From positions 297,117-331,695 of the forward strand of contig NZ_JH976434.1 in the NCBI RefSeq assembly GCF_000306965.1: 34,579 nt of DNA. Reading direction: 5' to 3'. The position numbers were made by a program, and so were the translations under genes. Numbering within the stretch: the stretch's first letter is position 1; each line of letters starts with the position of its first letter. This DNA is from Amphibacillus jilinensis Y1 (lineage in GTDB: Bacteria > Bacillota > Bacilli > Bacillales > Amphibacillaceae). The notes under the pieces are model-generated. The model had not been told where the DNA came from. It searched no databases and worked only from the letters and a program-made list of their open reading frames with translations. Shown one piece after another: positions 1-7,706 of the stretch.

Positions 1-288
1 ATCCACCATTTGTAATCGTTCATAAAAAGGACGACTACAATTAGTACACAAATATCTTCGCTTTTTTAATGATATCTTCACATCTTTATTAGAAAGGACT
101 GGACCTTGAATCTCCTGTCTTCTATAACTATGCACTCGGTTTGTTTTCTCCTTACAGAAAGGACATTTTTCTTGTTTTTGCTTTGTATAGAGTTCCACAA
201 TCAAGCTCCTAGATTCTTCGGTTACATCCCATACGTCTACATGCTTGTCTTTAATCCCCAATAATTCTATGGTAAAATGACGCTGCAC
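1..288 (-). CDS. ISL3-family transposase, N-terminal part (cut by window edge)
   Basis: This is the first 96 codons of a transposase that runs off the left edge. The start is a GTG at 288: a stop codon lies immediately upstream in frame and a GAGAGGGGAT ribosome site precedes it. The peptide carries the ISL3-type N-terminal zinc ribbon: CPFC at about residues 39-42 and CTNC at about 83-86, with a basic RRQEIQGP segment between. In this family the N-terminal domain binds DNA and a DDE nuclease domain follows; that domain lies outside the window. The element's end is at 418 (see the terminal repeat). No frameshift is visible in this part, so this copy could be intact. The family call is from sequence pattern. 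Confidence 0.85.
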   Translation of the reverse strand, partial: MQRHFTIELLGIKDKHVDVWDVTEESRSLIVELYTKQKQEKCPFCKEKTNRVHSYRRQEIQGPVLSNKDVKISLKKRRYLCTNCSRPFYERLQMVD

Positions 289-393
289 TCATATCCCCTC
301 TCTTTTTCTATTGTCTCGACAACTTTAGGGTAACAAAGAGAGGGCGAATGAGTGTATTTTTTGCACGCTACAGGAATCCCATCACGATAGAGG

Positions 394-418
394 ACACCAC
401 CACATTCAGTATAGAGCC
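394..418 (-). repeat. ISL3 element terminal inverted repeat (transposase-proximal end)
   Basis: Read inward on the minus strand the end begins GGCTCT and contains AATGTGGTGGTGT. The 13-base core is identical to one at 34561-34573. It lies 106 bp upstream of the transposase start, as expected for the 5' end of an ISL3 element. The insertion point is 18 bp beyond the clpP terminator. I cannot see a target duplication because the other end is outside the window. Confidence 0.75.
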
Positions 419-436
419 AAAAGGAATCCAGATGAT

Positions 437-481
437 AAAAAAGGGTCAATTTACGAAGAAAACGTAAATTGACCCTTTTTT
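437..481 (-). terminator. Intrinsic terminator after clpP
   Basis: A perfect 19-bp stem (437-455 with 463-481) with a 7-base loop lies 21 bp past the clpP stop. A-runs and T-runs form its base, so it can work in both directions and would also insulate clpP from the adjacent IS. Confidence 0.9.
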
Positions 482-502
482 AGTTTTGTTCCTCTTTTTG
501 TC

Positions 503-1084
503 TTATTTCTTCTCCATTACCTTATCAATTAAACCATATTTTTTAGCGGCCTCTGCTGACATAAAATTATCACGGTCTGTGTCCTTTTCGATTACTTCTA
601 AAGGTTGACCGGTTCGATCAGACAGAATTTGGTTTAATTTCTCTCGCATTTCTATAATACGTTTAGCATGAATTTGAATATCAGAGGCTTGACCTTGCGT
701 TCCTCCCAATGGTTGGTGAATCATCACTTCACTATTTGGTAAAGCATAGCGTTTTCCTGGTGCTCCAGCCGCAAGTAAAAAAGCGCCCATTGAAGCAGCC
801 ATCCCAACACAAATCGTTGATACATCAGGCTTAATAAACTGCATCGTATCATAAATCGCCATACCAGCTGTGATCGAACCACCAGGTGAATTAATATAAA
901 TAGAAATATCTTTGTCAGGGCTTTCTGCTTCTAAGAATAAAAGTTGAGCGACAATACTATTCGCGACATTGTCATCAATCCCACTACCTAACATAATAAT
1001 TCGATCTTTTAATAAACGAGAGTAAATGTCATATGCACGTTCTCCGCGATTTGTTTGCTCAATAACTGTAGGTATTAAATTCAT
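503..1084 (-). CDS. clpP: ATP-dependent Clp protease proteolytic subunit ClpP
   Basis: This serine peptidase forms the two-ring barrel that degrades proteins unfolded by ClpX or ClpC in the cytoplasm. At 193 residues it has the family length. The start [20 protein letters not shown] is the canonical ClpP N-terminus, which is processed in many homologues. The nucleophile serine lies in GMAASMGAF (about residues 93-101), the histidine in MIHQPLGG (about 120-127) and the aspartate in the DRDNFMS region (about 169-175). AAGGAGGAAG precedes the ATG. It is transcribed alone between an upstream CtsR-overlapped promoter and a strong terminator, as in other Firmicutes. The identification is secure. 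Confidence 0.98.
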   Translation of the reverse strand: MNLIPTVIEQTNRGERAYDIYSRLLKDRIIMLGSGIDDNVANSIVAQLLFLEAESPDKDISIYINSPGGSITAGMAIYDTMQFIKPDVSTICVGMAASMGAFLLAAGAPGKRYALPNSEVMIHQPLGGTQGQASDIQIHAKRIIEMREKLNQILSDRTGQPLEVIEKDTDRDNFMSAEAAKKYGLIDKVMEKK

Positions 1085-1136
1085 AACTGATCTTCCTCCT
1101 TAAGGATACACATAATAAAATTTCTTAATTACTTTA

Positions 1137-1165
1137 ATAGTACCTAATTGGTCAATAAAGGTCAA
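1137..1165 (-). promoter_or_regulatory. Sigma-A promoter of clpP
   Basis: On the minus strand TTGACC (1165-1160), a 17-bp spacer and TACTAT (1142-1137) place the start about 50 bp before the clpP ATG. The -35 element lies inside the CtsR box, so a bound repressor would block polymerase. Confidence 0.75.
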
Positions 1166-1166
1166 A
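1150..1166 (+). promoter_or_regulatory. CtsR operator
   Basis: GGTCAATAAAGGTCAAA matches the CtsR heptamer direct repeat (RGTCAAA, 3-base gap, RGTCAAA) with one mismatch. CtsR is the class III heat-shock repressor of clp genes in Firmicutes, so clpP is predicted to be induced by heat and protein stress. Confidence 0.85.
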
Positions 1167-1322
1167 TAAAACGACCCTTCAATTTAAGTGGGTGTTTTTG
1201 TTCTCCCCACTGATTGGTCGTTGAGTGAATCAGGACATGGATGTCCGCTAACTACCGCTCTAAAATAGATGGACACTGCTCTCTCGTTTGAGATGGTTTT
1301 TTCTGACCGTTATCTGGTATCA
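1166..1322 (+). repeat. Dispersed structured repeat, copy 1
   Basis: Full-length but diverged copy of the roughly 150-bp intergenic repeat. It begins ATAAAACGACCCTTCAAT and contains CCCACTGATTGGTCGTTGAG and GACCGTTATCTGG. The left arm of the first hairpin is mutated (AATTTAAGTGGG). Its start abuts the CtsR box of clpP. It fills most of the gene-free stretch 1167-1453; beyond it, 1323-1453 shows nothing recognisable. Confidence 0.85.
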
Positions 1323-1453
1323 TTCAATTCAACACATTTATTAACTACATCTTCCCCGAACAAATGGAAAATTAAACCTCGTTCATTATTATAACAGACA
1401 GCTAACTATTTTTCTTGTTTTATCAATGATTAGGTGAATCTGTAATATTCTCA

Positions 1454-1482
1454 TTGAAATGTATGTTTATATCCGTTATAAT
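1454..1482 (+). promoter_or_regulatory. Sigma-A promoter of the tRNA-Arg gene
   Basis: TTGAAA (1454-1459), a 17-bp spacer and TATAAT (1477-1482) lie 27 bp before the tRNA 5' end. This is a near-consensus promoter, as expected for a stable RNA. Confidence 0.8.
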
Positions 1483-1508
1483 GTTTCTTGTCCTTTTATT
1501 TCTATTAT

Positions 1509-1581
1509 GCGCTCGTAGCTCAGGGGATAGAGCAATGGTTTCCGGTGCCATGTGTCGGGGGTTCGAATCCCTCCGAGCGCG
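1509..1581 (+). tRNA. tRNA-Arg (anticodon CCG)
   Basis: A full cloverleaf can be drawn: 7-bp acceptor stem GCGCTCG/CGAGCGC, D-arm GCTC/GAGC with loop AGGGGATA, anticodon stem ATGGT/GCCAT with loop TTCCGGT, and a T-arm with loop TTCGAAT. The anticodon CCG reads the CGG arginine codon. The CCA end is not encoded (the sequence continues GTTAAC). It is a solitary gene with its own promoter and terminator. Confidence 0.95.
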
Positions 1582-1590
1582 TTAACAGAC

Positions 1591-1624
1591 AAGATTTCAT
1601 CATAATGATGAAATCTTATTTTTT
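1591..1624 (+). terminator. Intrinsic terminator after tRNA-Arg
   Basis: A 12-bp perfect stem AAGATTTCATCA/TGATGAAATCTT with loop TAA (1591-1617) is followed by ATTTTTT, 9 bp after the tRNA. Confidence 0.9.
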
Positions 1625-1668
1625 ATTTTAATCCTAGTACAACAAGAAGGCTAAGTAATAGCTACTAG

Positions 1669-1750
1669 ATAAAATGAACTTCAATCAGTGGACGGAGGGG
1701 CACAGGACGTAGCTGTTTTAGTTTACGATCTTATCCGCCCACTGAGTAGC
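1669..1750 (+). repeat. Dispersed structured repeat, copy 2 (long-loop variant, decayed 3' half)
   Basis: It begins ATAAAATGAACTTCAATCAG and keeps the first stem, extended to CAGTGGACGGA pairing with TCCGCCCACTG. The loop is a longer module (GACGTAGCTGTTTTAGTTTA and onward) that is shared with copy 11 and absent from the others. The 3' half (1751-1810) is too diverged to align securely. Confidence 0.7.
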
Positions 1751-1823
1751 TGAGTCTCATCTATAAATACTAAGACCGTTTTAGAGGTACTAATTATCGT
1801 TACCGCTTCATAGAGCAATTTGC

Positions 1824-1829
1824 TATAAT
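1824..1829 (+). promoter_or_regulatory. -10 box of the PucR-type regulator gene
   Basis: A consensus TATAAT lies 34 bp before the start codon at 1863. The matching -35 (TTACCG at 1800-1805, 18-bp spacer) is poor, so the promoter is either weak or activator-dependent. Confidence 0.45.
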
Positions 1830-1862
1830 ATAAAGAAATAGTTAATTAGAGGGGTTTAAAGT

Positions 1863-2762
1863 ATGATTAACCAATTAAAACAACTTTATCCTAGCTTAAC
1901 CATGATTAATGATCAGGAAAGTGTTGATTTCTCCAAGTATAAATGGTTCACTACACCATCAAATGATGTAATCGGCATCGCAAAAACTGAACTAGATAAT
2001 AGAGATTTAACCTTGTTATCACTTATGTTAACACCATATTATGGTGCTCACCCACCCATCACAACTCGGGAGAAACAATGGTATCAATTACTATTTGAAC
2101 CATTTGCAGAAACGTCGTTTAACCTTCTGTCTAAGGATTATCGTTTTGTCTATTTTAGTTTATCTGAGTTGTTAACAGACCCAACTGATTTTCGCGCAGC
2201 AATTGATGGATTATATCCAACAACACCACCACTGATTTGGATTGATCAACAGTCAGGCATTATTATTGAAGAAGAGCGTTTTCTTGACGAAGATAGTCTA
2301 TCTTATTATGAAATGGCTGAAATTTTCACAAGTGATTTTTTAATTGACGTCCATTTTTATATTGGCCCATATATGACTTCTCCTGCCGATGCTAGAGCTT
2401 ATTACGCGTGGATGAAAGATAGCTTTAATCGAATGAAGGCTTTTAATGTAAGGTCAGTAATGTCATATGTTTCTGCTGTACCTTATCTATTACCAACATT
2501 AAGTACAGATCATGATTATCATTTTTTAGTAAAAGCGATTTTAAAGGAAACGGCAACAGATGAAGAATTACTACGCTCCATCCAAACATTTCTTGAATGC
2601 AATTCCAACACAAGCCTTGCTGCTAAAGAAATGTATATGCATCGCAATAGTCTACAGTATCGGATTGATAAATTTATTGAGAAAACTGAAATTGATGTCA
2701 AACAATTTGAGGGTGCTATTTCTGTTTATTTAATTTTGTTAATAAAGCGTTATCTTGATTGA
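1863..2762 (+). CDS. PucR/CdaR-type helix-turn-helix regulator
   Basis: The protein has 299 residues. The N-terminal 230 or so show no domain I can name. The C-terminal 60 match the PucR-type HTH: an ECNSNTSLAAKEMYMHRNSL stretch (about 247-266) followed by QYRIDKFIEKT, the pattern by which these regulators contact DNA. An AGAGGGG site lies 8 bp before the ATG. It lies 142 bp upstream of msmX on the same strand; as I recall, B. subtilis has a regulator-like gene (yxkF) beside msmX, so the pairing may be conserved. A role in sugar-transport regulation is inferred from that context only. Confidence 0.75.
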   Translation: MINQLKQLYPSLTMINDQESVDFSKYKWFTTPSNDVIGIAKTELDNRDLTLLSLMLTPYYGAHPPITTREKQWYQLLFEPFAETSFNLLSKDYRFVYFSLSELLTDPTDFRAAIDGLYPTTPPLIWIDQQSGIIIEEERFLDEDSLSYYEMAEIFTSDFLIDVHFYIGPYMTSPADARAYYAWMKDSFNRMKAFNVRSVMSYVSAVPYLLPTLSTDHDYHFLVKAILKETATDEELLRSIQTFLECNSNTSLAAKEMYMHRNSLQYRIDKFIEKTEIDVKQFEGAISVYLILLIKRYLD

Positions 2763-2784
2763 ATGACTAGCTAAAATCCATTTT

Positions 2785-2798
2785 TGTAAGCGTGCACA
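2785..2798 (+). promoter_or_regulatory. Catabolite-responsive element (cre) upstream of msmX
   Basis: TGTAAGCGTGCACA matches the CcpA consensus TGWAANCGNTNWCA at 13 of 14 positions. A second, weaker match, ATAAAACGCTTACA (12 of 14), lies at 2871-2884 just before the msmX ribosome site. Carbon catabolite control of msmX is inferred. Confidence 0.6.
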
Positions 2799-2904
2799 AA
2801 TACAAACCAACTTTTTGTGCATGATTAACATTTACCAATACATCATTTTAAAGTAGACTTAAGTCATTAAATAAAACGCTTACAATTTTGAGGAGGATTT
2901 TATA

Positions 2905-4008
2905 ATGGCTGAATTATCATTAAAGAATATTGATAAAGTTTATGAAAAGGATGGCGTCAAAGCAGTTGATGACTTTAATCTTGAAATTAAAGACAAAGAG
3001 TTTATCGTATTCGTTGGTCCATCAGGTTGTGGTAAATCAACAACCCTACGTATGATCGCAGGCCTTGAGGAAATTACAGCAGGTGAATTTTACATTGATG
3101 AAAAGCTAATGAATGATGTCGCACCGAAAGACCGAGATATTGCCATGGTATTCCAGAACTATGCTCTTTATCCCCATATGAACGTATATGACAATATGGC
3201 ATTTGGTTTAAAGTTGCGTAAATTTAAAAAAGATGAAATAGAACGTCGGGTTAGAAATGCGGCACAAATACTAGGTCTTGAACCTTATTTAGATCGTAAA
3301 CCAAAAGCACTTTCTGGCGGGCAACGTCAACGTGTCGCTCTTGGCCGTGCTATCGTTCGTGATGCAAAGGTGTTCTTAATGGATGAGCCATTATCAAACT
3401 TAGATGCTAAATTGCGTGGTCAGATGCGCGCTGAAATTCAGAAGCTTCACCAGCGCTTACAAACAACAACCATTTATGTTACACACGATCAGACTGAAGC
3501 AATGACGATGGCAACGCGTATTGTCGTACTTAAAGATGGTGTAATTCAACAAGTTGGGGCACCGAAAGAAGTATATGATAAACCAGACAATATCTTTGTA
3601 GCTGGCTTTATCGGGTCGCCTGCAATGAACTTTTTCAATGGCACATTAGAGGAAGGTGGATTCCGCCTTTCTGAAAAACAAAACATTCAAGTCCCTGAAG
3701 GGAAAATGAAAGTCCTTCGTGAACAAGGGTATATTGGGAAAGAACTTGTGCTTGGCGTCCGTCCTGAAGATATTCATGATGAGCCTGTTTTTGTCGACGC
3801 AAACCCTGGTTCAACGATCGAAGCCCAAATTGAAGTGGCAGAACTAATGGGATCTGAATCTTACTTGTATTCAAAATTATCTGATCAAGAATTCATTGCT
3901 CGTGTAGATTCACGTACAGATGTCGATGGTGGCGATAATATACAATTGGCTTTCGATATGCACAAATCTCATTTCTTTGATGTAGAAACAGAATTAACCA
4001 TTAAATAA
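2905..4008 (+). CDS. msmX: Multi-sugar ABC transporter ATPase MsmX/UgpC
   Basis: This is the shared ATPase that energises several carbohydrate ABC importers at the membrane face. It shows Walker A GPSGCGKST (38-46), Q-loop Q84, signature LSGGQRQR (136-143), Walker B FLMDEP (157-162), D-loop SNLD (164-167) and switch H194. Residues from about 235 form the C-terminal OB/TOBE regulatory domain of the MalK class. The length of 367 residues is typical. GAGGAGG lies 8 bp before the ATG. No permease or binding-protein genes are adjacent, which fits a promiscuous ATPase that serves transporters encoded elsewhere, possibly for oligosaccharides used by enzymes such as the GH127 protein here. Confidence 0.95.
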   Translation: MAELSLKNIDKVYEKDGVKAVDDFNLEIKDKEFIVFVGPSGCGKSTTLRMIAGLEEITAGEFYIDEKLMNDVAPKDRDIAMVFQNYALYPHMNVYDNMAFGLKLRKFKKDEIERRVRNAAQILGLEPYLDRKPKALSGGQRQRVALGRAIVRDAKVFLMDEPLSNLDAKLRGQMRAEIQKLHQRLQTTTIYVTHDQTEAMTMATRIVVLKDGVIQQVGAPKEVYDKPDNIFVAGFIGSPAMNFFNGTLEEGGFRLSEKQNIQVPEGKMKVLREQGYIGKELVLGVRPEDIHDEPVFVDANPGSTIEAQIEVAELMGSESYLYSKLSDQEFIARVDSRTDVDGGDNIQLAFDMHKSHFFDVETELTIK

Positions 4009-4027
4009 GTGTTTACCCCCCTTTATT

Positions 4028-4180
4028 ATAAAATGAACCTTCAATCACTAGGAGCTTTCGTTCTTTTCCCACTGATTGGTAGCCAAATGGAGCAGGACAT
4101 TGGCATCCGTTAACTCACGCTTATATAGATTGTTCTACTCTCTATTTTGAGGCGATGTTTTAAAGAGGGTTACCTGTTAA
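4028..4180 (+). repeat. Dispersed structured repeat, copy 3
   Basis: Full-length copy that starts 20 bp after the msmX stop and ends where the terminator at 4181 begins, so it forms the msmX 3' untranslated region in sense orientation. It contains TTCCCACTGATTGGT and CTACTCTCTATTTTGAGGCG. The final TTATC hairpin is partly mutated (GTTACCTGTTAAA). Confidence 0.85.
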
Positions 4181-4211
4181 AAGAGAGGCATCGACTATCG
4201 ATGCCTCTCTT
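4181..4211. terminator. Bidirectional terminator between msmX and the SASP gene
   Basis: A perfect 14-bp stem AAGAGAGGCATCGA/TCGATGCCTCTCTT closes on loop CTA. The minus-strand exit runs into TTTT, the plus-strand exit into a mixed T-rich tract. It serves convergent msmX and SASP. Confidence 0.85.
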
Positions 4212-4261
4212 CAATCTTCTAACTATTATTTATAGCCTCTCGTAAGCTTCTTCATATTCCT

Positions 4262-4462
4262 TTAAGCGCGTGGACCAATTTGATGTTGTGCTTCTTGAAC
4301 GAGCCTTTTTGTGATTTCACCACCAACTGATCCATTTGCACGTGCAGTTTCACTTGCTCCAGGTGTAACGCCGAATTCTTGTGCAATTTCGTATTTCATT
4401 TGCTCTAATTTTTGCTCAACACCGGGAACAACAAGTTTATTTGTTCGATTTCTATCAGTCAT
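4262..4462 (-). CDS. Alpha/beta-type small acid-soluble spore protein
   Basis: This 66-residue protein is of the class that saturates spore DNA, protects it from UV and heat, and is degraded on germination. It shows the central GPR-cleavage-like segment YEIAQEFGV (about 24-32) and the family block [13 protein letters not shown] (about 44-56). AAGGAGGTGAA lies 5 bp before the ATG. A possible forespore (sigma-F/G) -10, CATACTA, occurs at 4490-4484, but I see no matching -35. It marks the organism as a spore former. Confidence 0.93.
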   Translation of the reverse strand: MTDRNRTNKLVVPGVEQKLEQMKYEIAQEFGVTPGASETARANGSVGGEITKRLVQEAQHQIGPRA

Positions 4463-4554
4463 CGTTGTTCACCTCCTTACCACTAGTATGAGCCATGCTA
4501 TTTTCTTTAATAGCGTTAATTACTAGCTCGCAAGGAAAAATCTAGTGCGATTGA

Positions 4555-5940
4555 CTACACATCCCCAATCATTTGCTTAGGATCGACCCATTGCTCAAAT
4601 TCTGCTTCTGTTACCAGATTAGACGCTAGCGCTGCTTGCTTTAATGTTAATTGTTCATCAAAGGCTTTCTTAGCGATCTTCGCTGCTTTTTCATAACCTA
4701 TATATGGATTTAAAGCTGTGACTAGCATAAGAGAGTCATTTAAAAAAGCAGTCATTTTCTCTTCATTCGGTGATAATCCTACTAAGCAACGCTCAGTAAA
4801 AGAACAAATACTGTCTGCCAATAAACGTACAGATTGGAGGAAATTATATGCGATAACAGGCTTAAAAACATTTAGTTGAAAGTTCCCTTGGCTTGCAGCG
4901 ATACCAATCGTAGCATCATTACCCATTACTTGAACAGCAACCATTGTCAATGCTTCTGCTTGAGTAGGGTTGACTTTCCCTGGCATAATTGAGCTTCCGG
5001 GTTCATTAGCAGGGAGGTCAATTTCCCCAAAACCTGCCCGCGGTCCACTTCCAAGCCACCTAATGTCATTGGCTATCTTCATCAAATCGGCAGCTAATGC
5101 TTTCAATGTACCATGTGCTCGCACCATTTGGTCATGACTCGTTAGTGCATGAAATTTATTAGGGGATGATTGGAATTGGCGATTGGTGAGCAACGTTAAT
5201 TGTTCTGCAACACTATCCCCAAATTGAGGATCCGCATTAATACCAGTTCCAACTGCTGTCCCTCCGATTGCCAACTCATTCAAATGAACTAAATCTTCTT
5301 TTATCATCGTAGTCATGGTTTCAACCATATGTAACCAACCACTTATTTCTTGTCCAAATGTCAGTGGTGTCGCATCTTGAAGATGTGTACGTCCTATTTT
5401 AACGACATCTTTGTATTTCTCCCTTTGATGTTTTAATGTTTGTGTGATCATCAACAATGCAGGTAATAATTCTTCCTCAATCGCTAACACACTTGCTATA
5501 TGCATAGCAGTCGGGAATGTATCATTAGAGCTTTGCGATTGATTGAGATCATCATTTGGATGAAGGCGCACATCTTGTTGTTGATTGTTTAAATATTGAT
5601 TGCCAATATAACTGAGCACTTCATTAACATTCATGTTCGTTTGCGTGCCACTCCCTGTTTGCCAGACAACAAGTGGAAAATGTTCTGTTTCCTCACCAGA
5701 TAATAAGCGATCACACGCATAGATAATCGCTTCCTTCTTCACGTTCGAAAGATTGCCCAACTGATGATTGGCGATGGCAGCACTTCGCTTTAGCATAATA
5801 AAGGCTTGTAACAATCGATCGGGCATTTTTTCAGTACCAATCGGAAAATTCTCAAGGCTACGCTGTGTTTGAGCGCCCCAATATTTGTTTTGATCGACTT
5901 CAATGGGTCCGATTGTATCATACTCGATTCTTTTATCCAT
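4555..5940 (-). CDS. fumC: Class II fumarate hydratase
   Basis: It interconverts fumarate and L-malate in the citric-acid cycle without an iron-sulfur cluster. The 461 residues are family length. The superfamily signature [16 protein letters not shown] is present (about 316-331), and the TQ(C/A)EA ending distinguishes fumarase from aspartase. The conserved [12 protein letters not shown] (about 96-107), [11 protein letters not shown] (about 137-147) and [10 protein letters not shown] (about 182-191) blocks are present. GGGAGG lies 9 bp before the ATG. It is transcribed alone. In this window it may connect with the fumarate-reductase-like lipoprotein at 25200, since both handle fumarate, though on opposite sides of the membrane. 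Confidence 0.95.
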   Translation of the reverse strand: MDKRIEYDTIGPIEVDQNKYWGAQTQRSLENFPIGTEKMPDRLLQAFIMLKRSAAIANHQLGNLSNVKKEAIIYACDRLLSGEETEHFPLVVWQTGSGTQTNMNVNEVLSYIGNQYLNNQQQDVRLHPNDDLNQSQSSNDTFPTAMHIASVLAIEEELLPALLMITQTLKHQREKYKDVVKIGRTHLQDATPLTFGQEISGWLHMVETMTTMIKEDLVHLNELAIGGTAVGTGINADPQFGDSVAEQLTLLTNRQFQSSPNKFHALTSHDQMVRAHGTLKALAADLMKIANDIRWLGSGPRAGFGEIDLPANEPGSSIMPGKVNPTQAEALTMVAVQVMGNDATIGIAASQGNFQLNVFKPVIAYNFLQSVRLLADSICSFTERCLVGLSPNEEKMTAFLNDSLMLVTALNPYIGYEKAAKIAKKAFDEQLTLKQAALASNLVTEAEFEQWVDPKQMIGDV

Positions 5941-6027
5941 TTACTCATTCCTCCCGCTGACCGTTTTTCCTATTGTATCATAATTTTTTCATGTTTCTTC
6001 AGCTAGCCTTGTTTCACTACCAAGCTA

Positions 6028-6068
6028 AAAAAGCACCCGCAAAACTAATCTTTTTTGCGGGTGCTTTT
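6028..6068 (-). terminator. Intrinsic terminator after the VanY-type gene
   Basis: The stem AAAAGCACCCGCAAAA/TTTTGCGGGTGCTTTT, followed by a T/A-rich tract, lies 3 bp past the stop codon at 6071. Confidence 0.85.
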
Positions 6069-6070
6069 CA

Positions 6071-6859
6071 TTAATAATGATAGCCAAAGTATTCTTCTAG
6101 TGTTAAATCTTCTTCATAGAGATAAGTTGCAAGTTCCTCACCAAGATAGCGAAGATGCCAAGGTTCAAATTCATAACCCGTAATATCTGTTTTCCCTTCA
6201 GGGTAACGAATAATAAAACCAAATTGATGGGCATGCTCAGCTAACCAACTGCCTTCATCCGTTTGATCAAAAGCTTGATCAAGTAAGAACGAAACAGAAG
6301 CCGCACTTACATCCATTGCTAAACCGGTTTGGTGTTCGCTCGTTCCAGCCTGTGCTGAAAAGCGATCGGCCTCCTCTTGACCTTTATTAGCAACATTACT
6401 TTGATAAATTGTCTTTTGCCGCTCATAAGAGCGATAGCCTGAGACCGCAACAAGATCAATCCCTTGTTCATCAGCTTCTTCAAATAATAACTCTAATGCT
6501 TCAGCAGCCTCTTGTCTTAATAAACGACGGTTATTACCTTGTTTGGCTAAGTGTTCAACATCGGGTTCAACTAAATCGTTAGGCTCATAGCCTTCAGGCA
6601 AACGGCGTTGCTTATTCACATAGACCTCAATACTATCAGGGTTATCTACCACATACAATTCTGTCTCTGGATCAATACCTGAGATGTTCTTATCAAGATC
6701 CTCTTCACCGGGTAGTTCTACAATTCCTTTTTCAATGAGAACAGATCCACGCTTTTGCGACATCAGATCGGCTTGTTTAGCTGTATCATCTTGCTGAAGT
6801 TGCTGACAGCCGCTAAGTAGCCCTAATGTGATTAACGTTGTTGTTATTAATAATTTCAT
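6071..6859 (-). CDS. VanY-type D-alanyl-D-alanine carboxypeptidase lipoprotein
   Basis: The protein has 262 residues with a lipoprotein signal peptide; the lipobox LSGC puts the acylated cysteine at residue 18. The peptidase M15B domain fills the C-terminal half: SGYRSYERQ (about 141-149), the zinc motif SEHQTGLAMDVS (about 174-185), and EPWHLRY (about 232-238) with the third zinc ligand histidine. Such enzymes trim D-Ala from peptidoglycan stem peptides at the outer membrane face. B. subtilis YodJ is a similar lipoprotein. No van resistance genes are nearby, so it is probably a housekeeping wall enzyme and not a glycopeptide-resistance factor. Confidence 0.9.
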   Translation of the reverse strand: MKLLITTTLITLGLLSGCQQLQQDDTAKQADLMSQKRGSVLIEKGIVELPGEEDLDKNISGIDPETELYVVDNPDSIEVYVNKQRRLPEGYEPNDLVEPDVEHLAKQGNNRRLLRQEAAEALELLFEEADEQGIDLVAVSGYRSYERQKTIYQSNVANKGQEEADRFSAQAGTSEHQTGLAMDVSAASVSFLLDQAFDQTDEGSWLAEHAHQFGFIIRYPEGKTDITGYEFEPWHLRYLGEELATYLYEEDLTLEEYFGYHY

Positions 6860-6943
6860 TGTGAGTCACCTCAATTTATTGCACTCCCTACACTATAACA
6901 TAAATTCATCATTAACAAATAGACAGATTTTTCCGCATGAAAC

Positions 6944-6976
6944 AAATAAACCTTGTCAGATACTGACAAGGTTTAT
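6944..6976 (-). terminator. Terminator downstream of the IDEAL gene and repeat copy 4
   Basis: A perfect stem AATAAACCTTGTCAG/CTGACAAGGTTTATT with loop ATA lies directly after repeat copy 4, so the copy sits inside the 3' untranslated region of the gene at 7131. Confidence 0.85.
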
Positions 6977-7126
6977 TTTCAGATAACTGTCCTTAAATCG
7001 CCCGCACAAAATAGAAGGTAGGGATCATCTGTTTAGGCGGGAGTAACAGTAGCTAATGTTCTGATTCACTCAACAACCCATTAATGGGAGAAAAGCGACA
7101 TACAACTAATTGAAGGTTGGCTTTAT
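6973..7126 (-). repeat. Dispersed structured repeat, copy 4
   Basis: Full-length copy on the minus strand, beginning 5 bp after the stop codon at 7131 and ending at the terminator. Conserved parts include TTGTTGAGTGAATCAGAACA, ACTCCCGCCTAAACAGAT and TTCTATTTTGTGCGGGCG. The lower stem is strengthened to CCCGC/GCGGG. Confidence 0.85.
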
Positions 7127-7130
7127 CTAT

Positions 7131-7376
7131 TCAATATTCCCAGGCGTAATGTTTTTCAGCCTCACTTATCTCTTTAAAACGTTCAACATCCTGCTGGTCA
7201 ATGGCTTCGTTAATTTGTCGATCAAAATCTGCCTTGTTCCAGTCTGCAATAAGCGAATCTAACATAAGTTGTGCAGTTAGTTTTATTTCAAATGATAAAT
7301 CCCGCTTTGCTATCATGTATTTTGGATAATGACGGTGGGTGCGACGCAAACAATAATACACTTTTTGTTTTTTCAT
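7131..7376 (-). CDS. Small IDEAL-domain protein
   Basis: The 81 residues have a basic N-terminus (about 1-25) and an IDEAL-type C-terminal helix pair, INEAIDQQDVERFKEIS (about 55-71). That motif is found at the C-termini of small Firmicutes proteins such as YpiB and ComK-like relatives. Its molecular role is unknown to me. AAGGGGC lies before the ATG, and a promoter of good shape lies at 7440-7468. The gene is monocistronic, with repeat copy 4 and a terminator downstream. Confidence 0.7.
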   Translation of the reverse strand: MKKQKVYYCLRRTHRHYPKYMIAKRDLSFEIKLTAQLMLDSLIADWNKADFDRQINEAIDQQDVERFKEISEAEKHYAWEY

Positions 7377-7706
7377 GGAATCCAGCCCCTTTTATCCCAT
7401 TTTAGTTGATGCTGTAGGGTTATTTATCTATATTTATATTTTATATACCCGTTACCATGATAAGTAAAACGATTTTTTTTGTGTAATATGGGTAAATTAT
7501 CATAAGAGACATTCATAACCGCTAACTGTGGAGCAACCAAATTTTAAGGTTTACTGACCATCGTGCGCGTCGCTTCATCATTCTTTTGTCATAGCTAACC
7601 GTTAGCGAACAAGCACTCTGCTGTAATGAACCAAAACTTTTCTAGACCCACTCAAATTAGTCATGATAAACTGTTTTCATTACGTTCTCAGGAAGGAAGC
7701 GAAGCA
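7377..7706. other. Divergent intergenic region between the IDEAL and CDF genes
   Basis: This 330-bp gene-free stretch carries the promoter of the minus-strand gene (7440-7468) and, nearer the CDF gene, the palindrome GCTAACCGTTAGC (7594-7606). A similar string, CCGCTAACTG, occurs at 7519-7528. The palindrome could be an operator. I could not find a convincing -10/-35 pair for the CDF gene. Confidence 0.4.
7440..7468 (-). promoter_or_regulatory. Probable sigma-A promoter of the IDEAL gene
   Basis: On the minus strand TTTACT (7468-7463), a 17-bp spacer and TATAAA (7445-7440) predict a leader of roughly 55 bases. Confidence 0.55.

Noticed and set aside
267-449. 60-codon frame on the minus strand
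   Set aside because: It overlaps the ISL3 start and terminal repeat and has no ribosome site or family signature.
4262-4526. Plus-strand frame opposite the SASP gene
   Set aside because: Antisense shadow of a clearly conserved spore protein.
6071-6859. Vancomycin-resistance role for the VanY-type gene
   Set aside because: No vanHAX or VanRS homologues; lipoprotein form is common in ordinary Bacillaceae.
7594-7606. Palindrome GCTAACCGTTAGC as the operator of the CDF gene
   Set aside because: No regulator nearby and no matching promoter; noted only as a site in the region entry.
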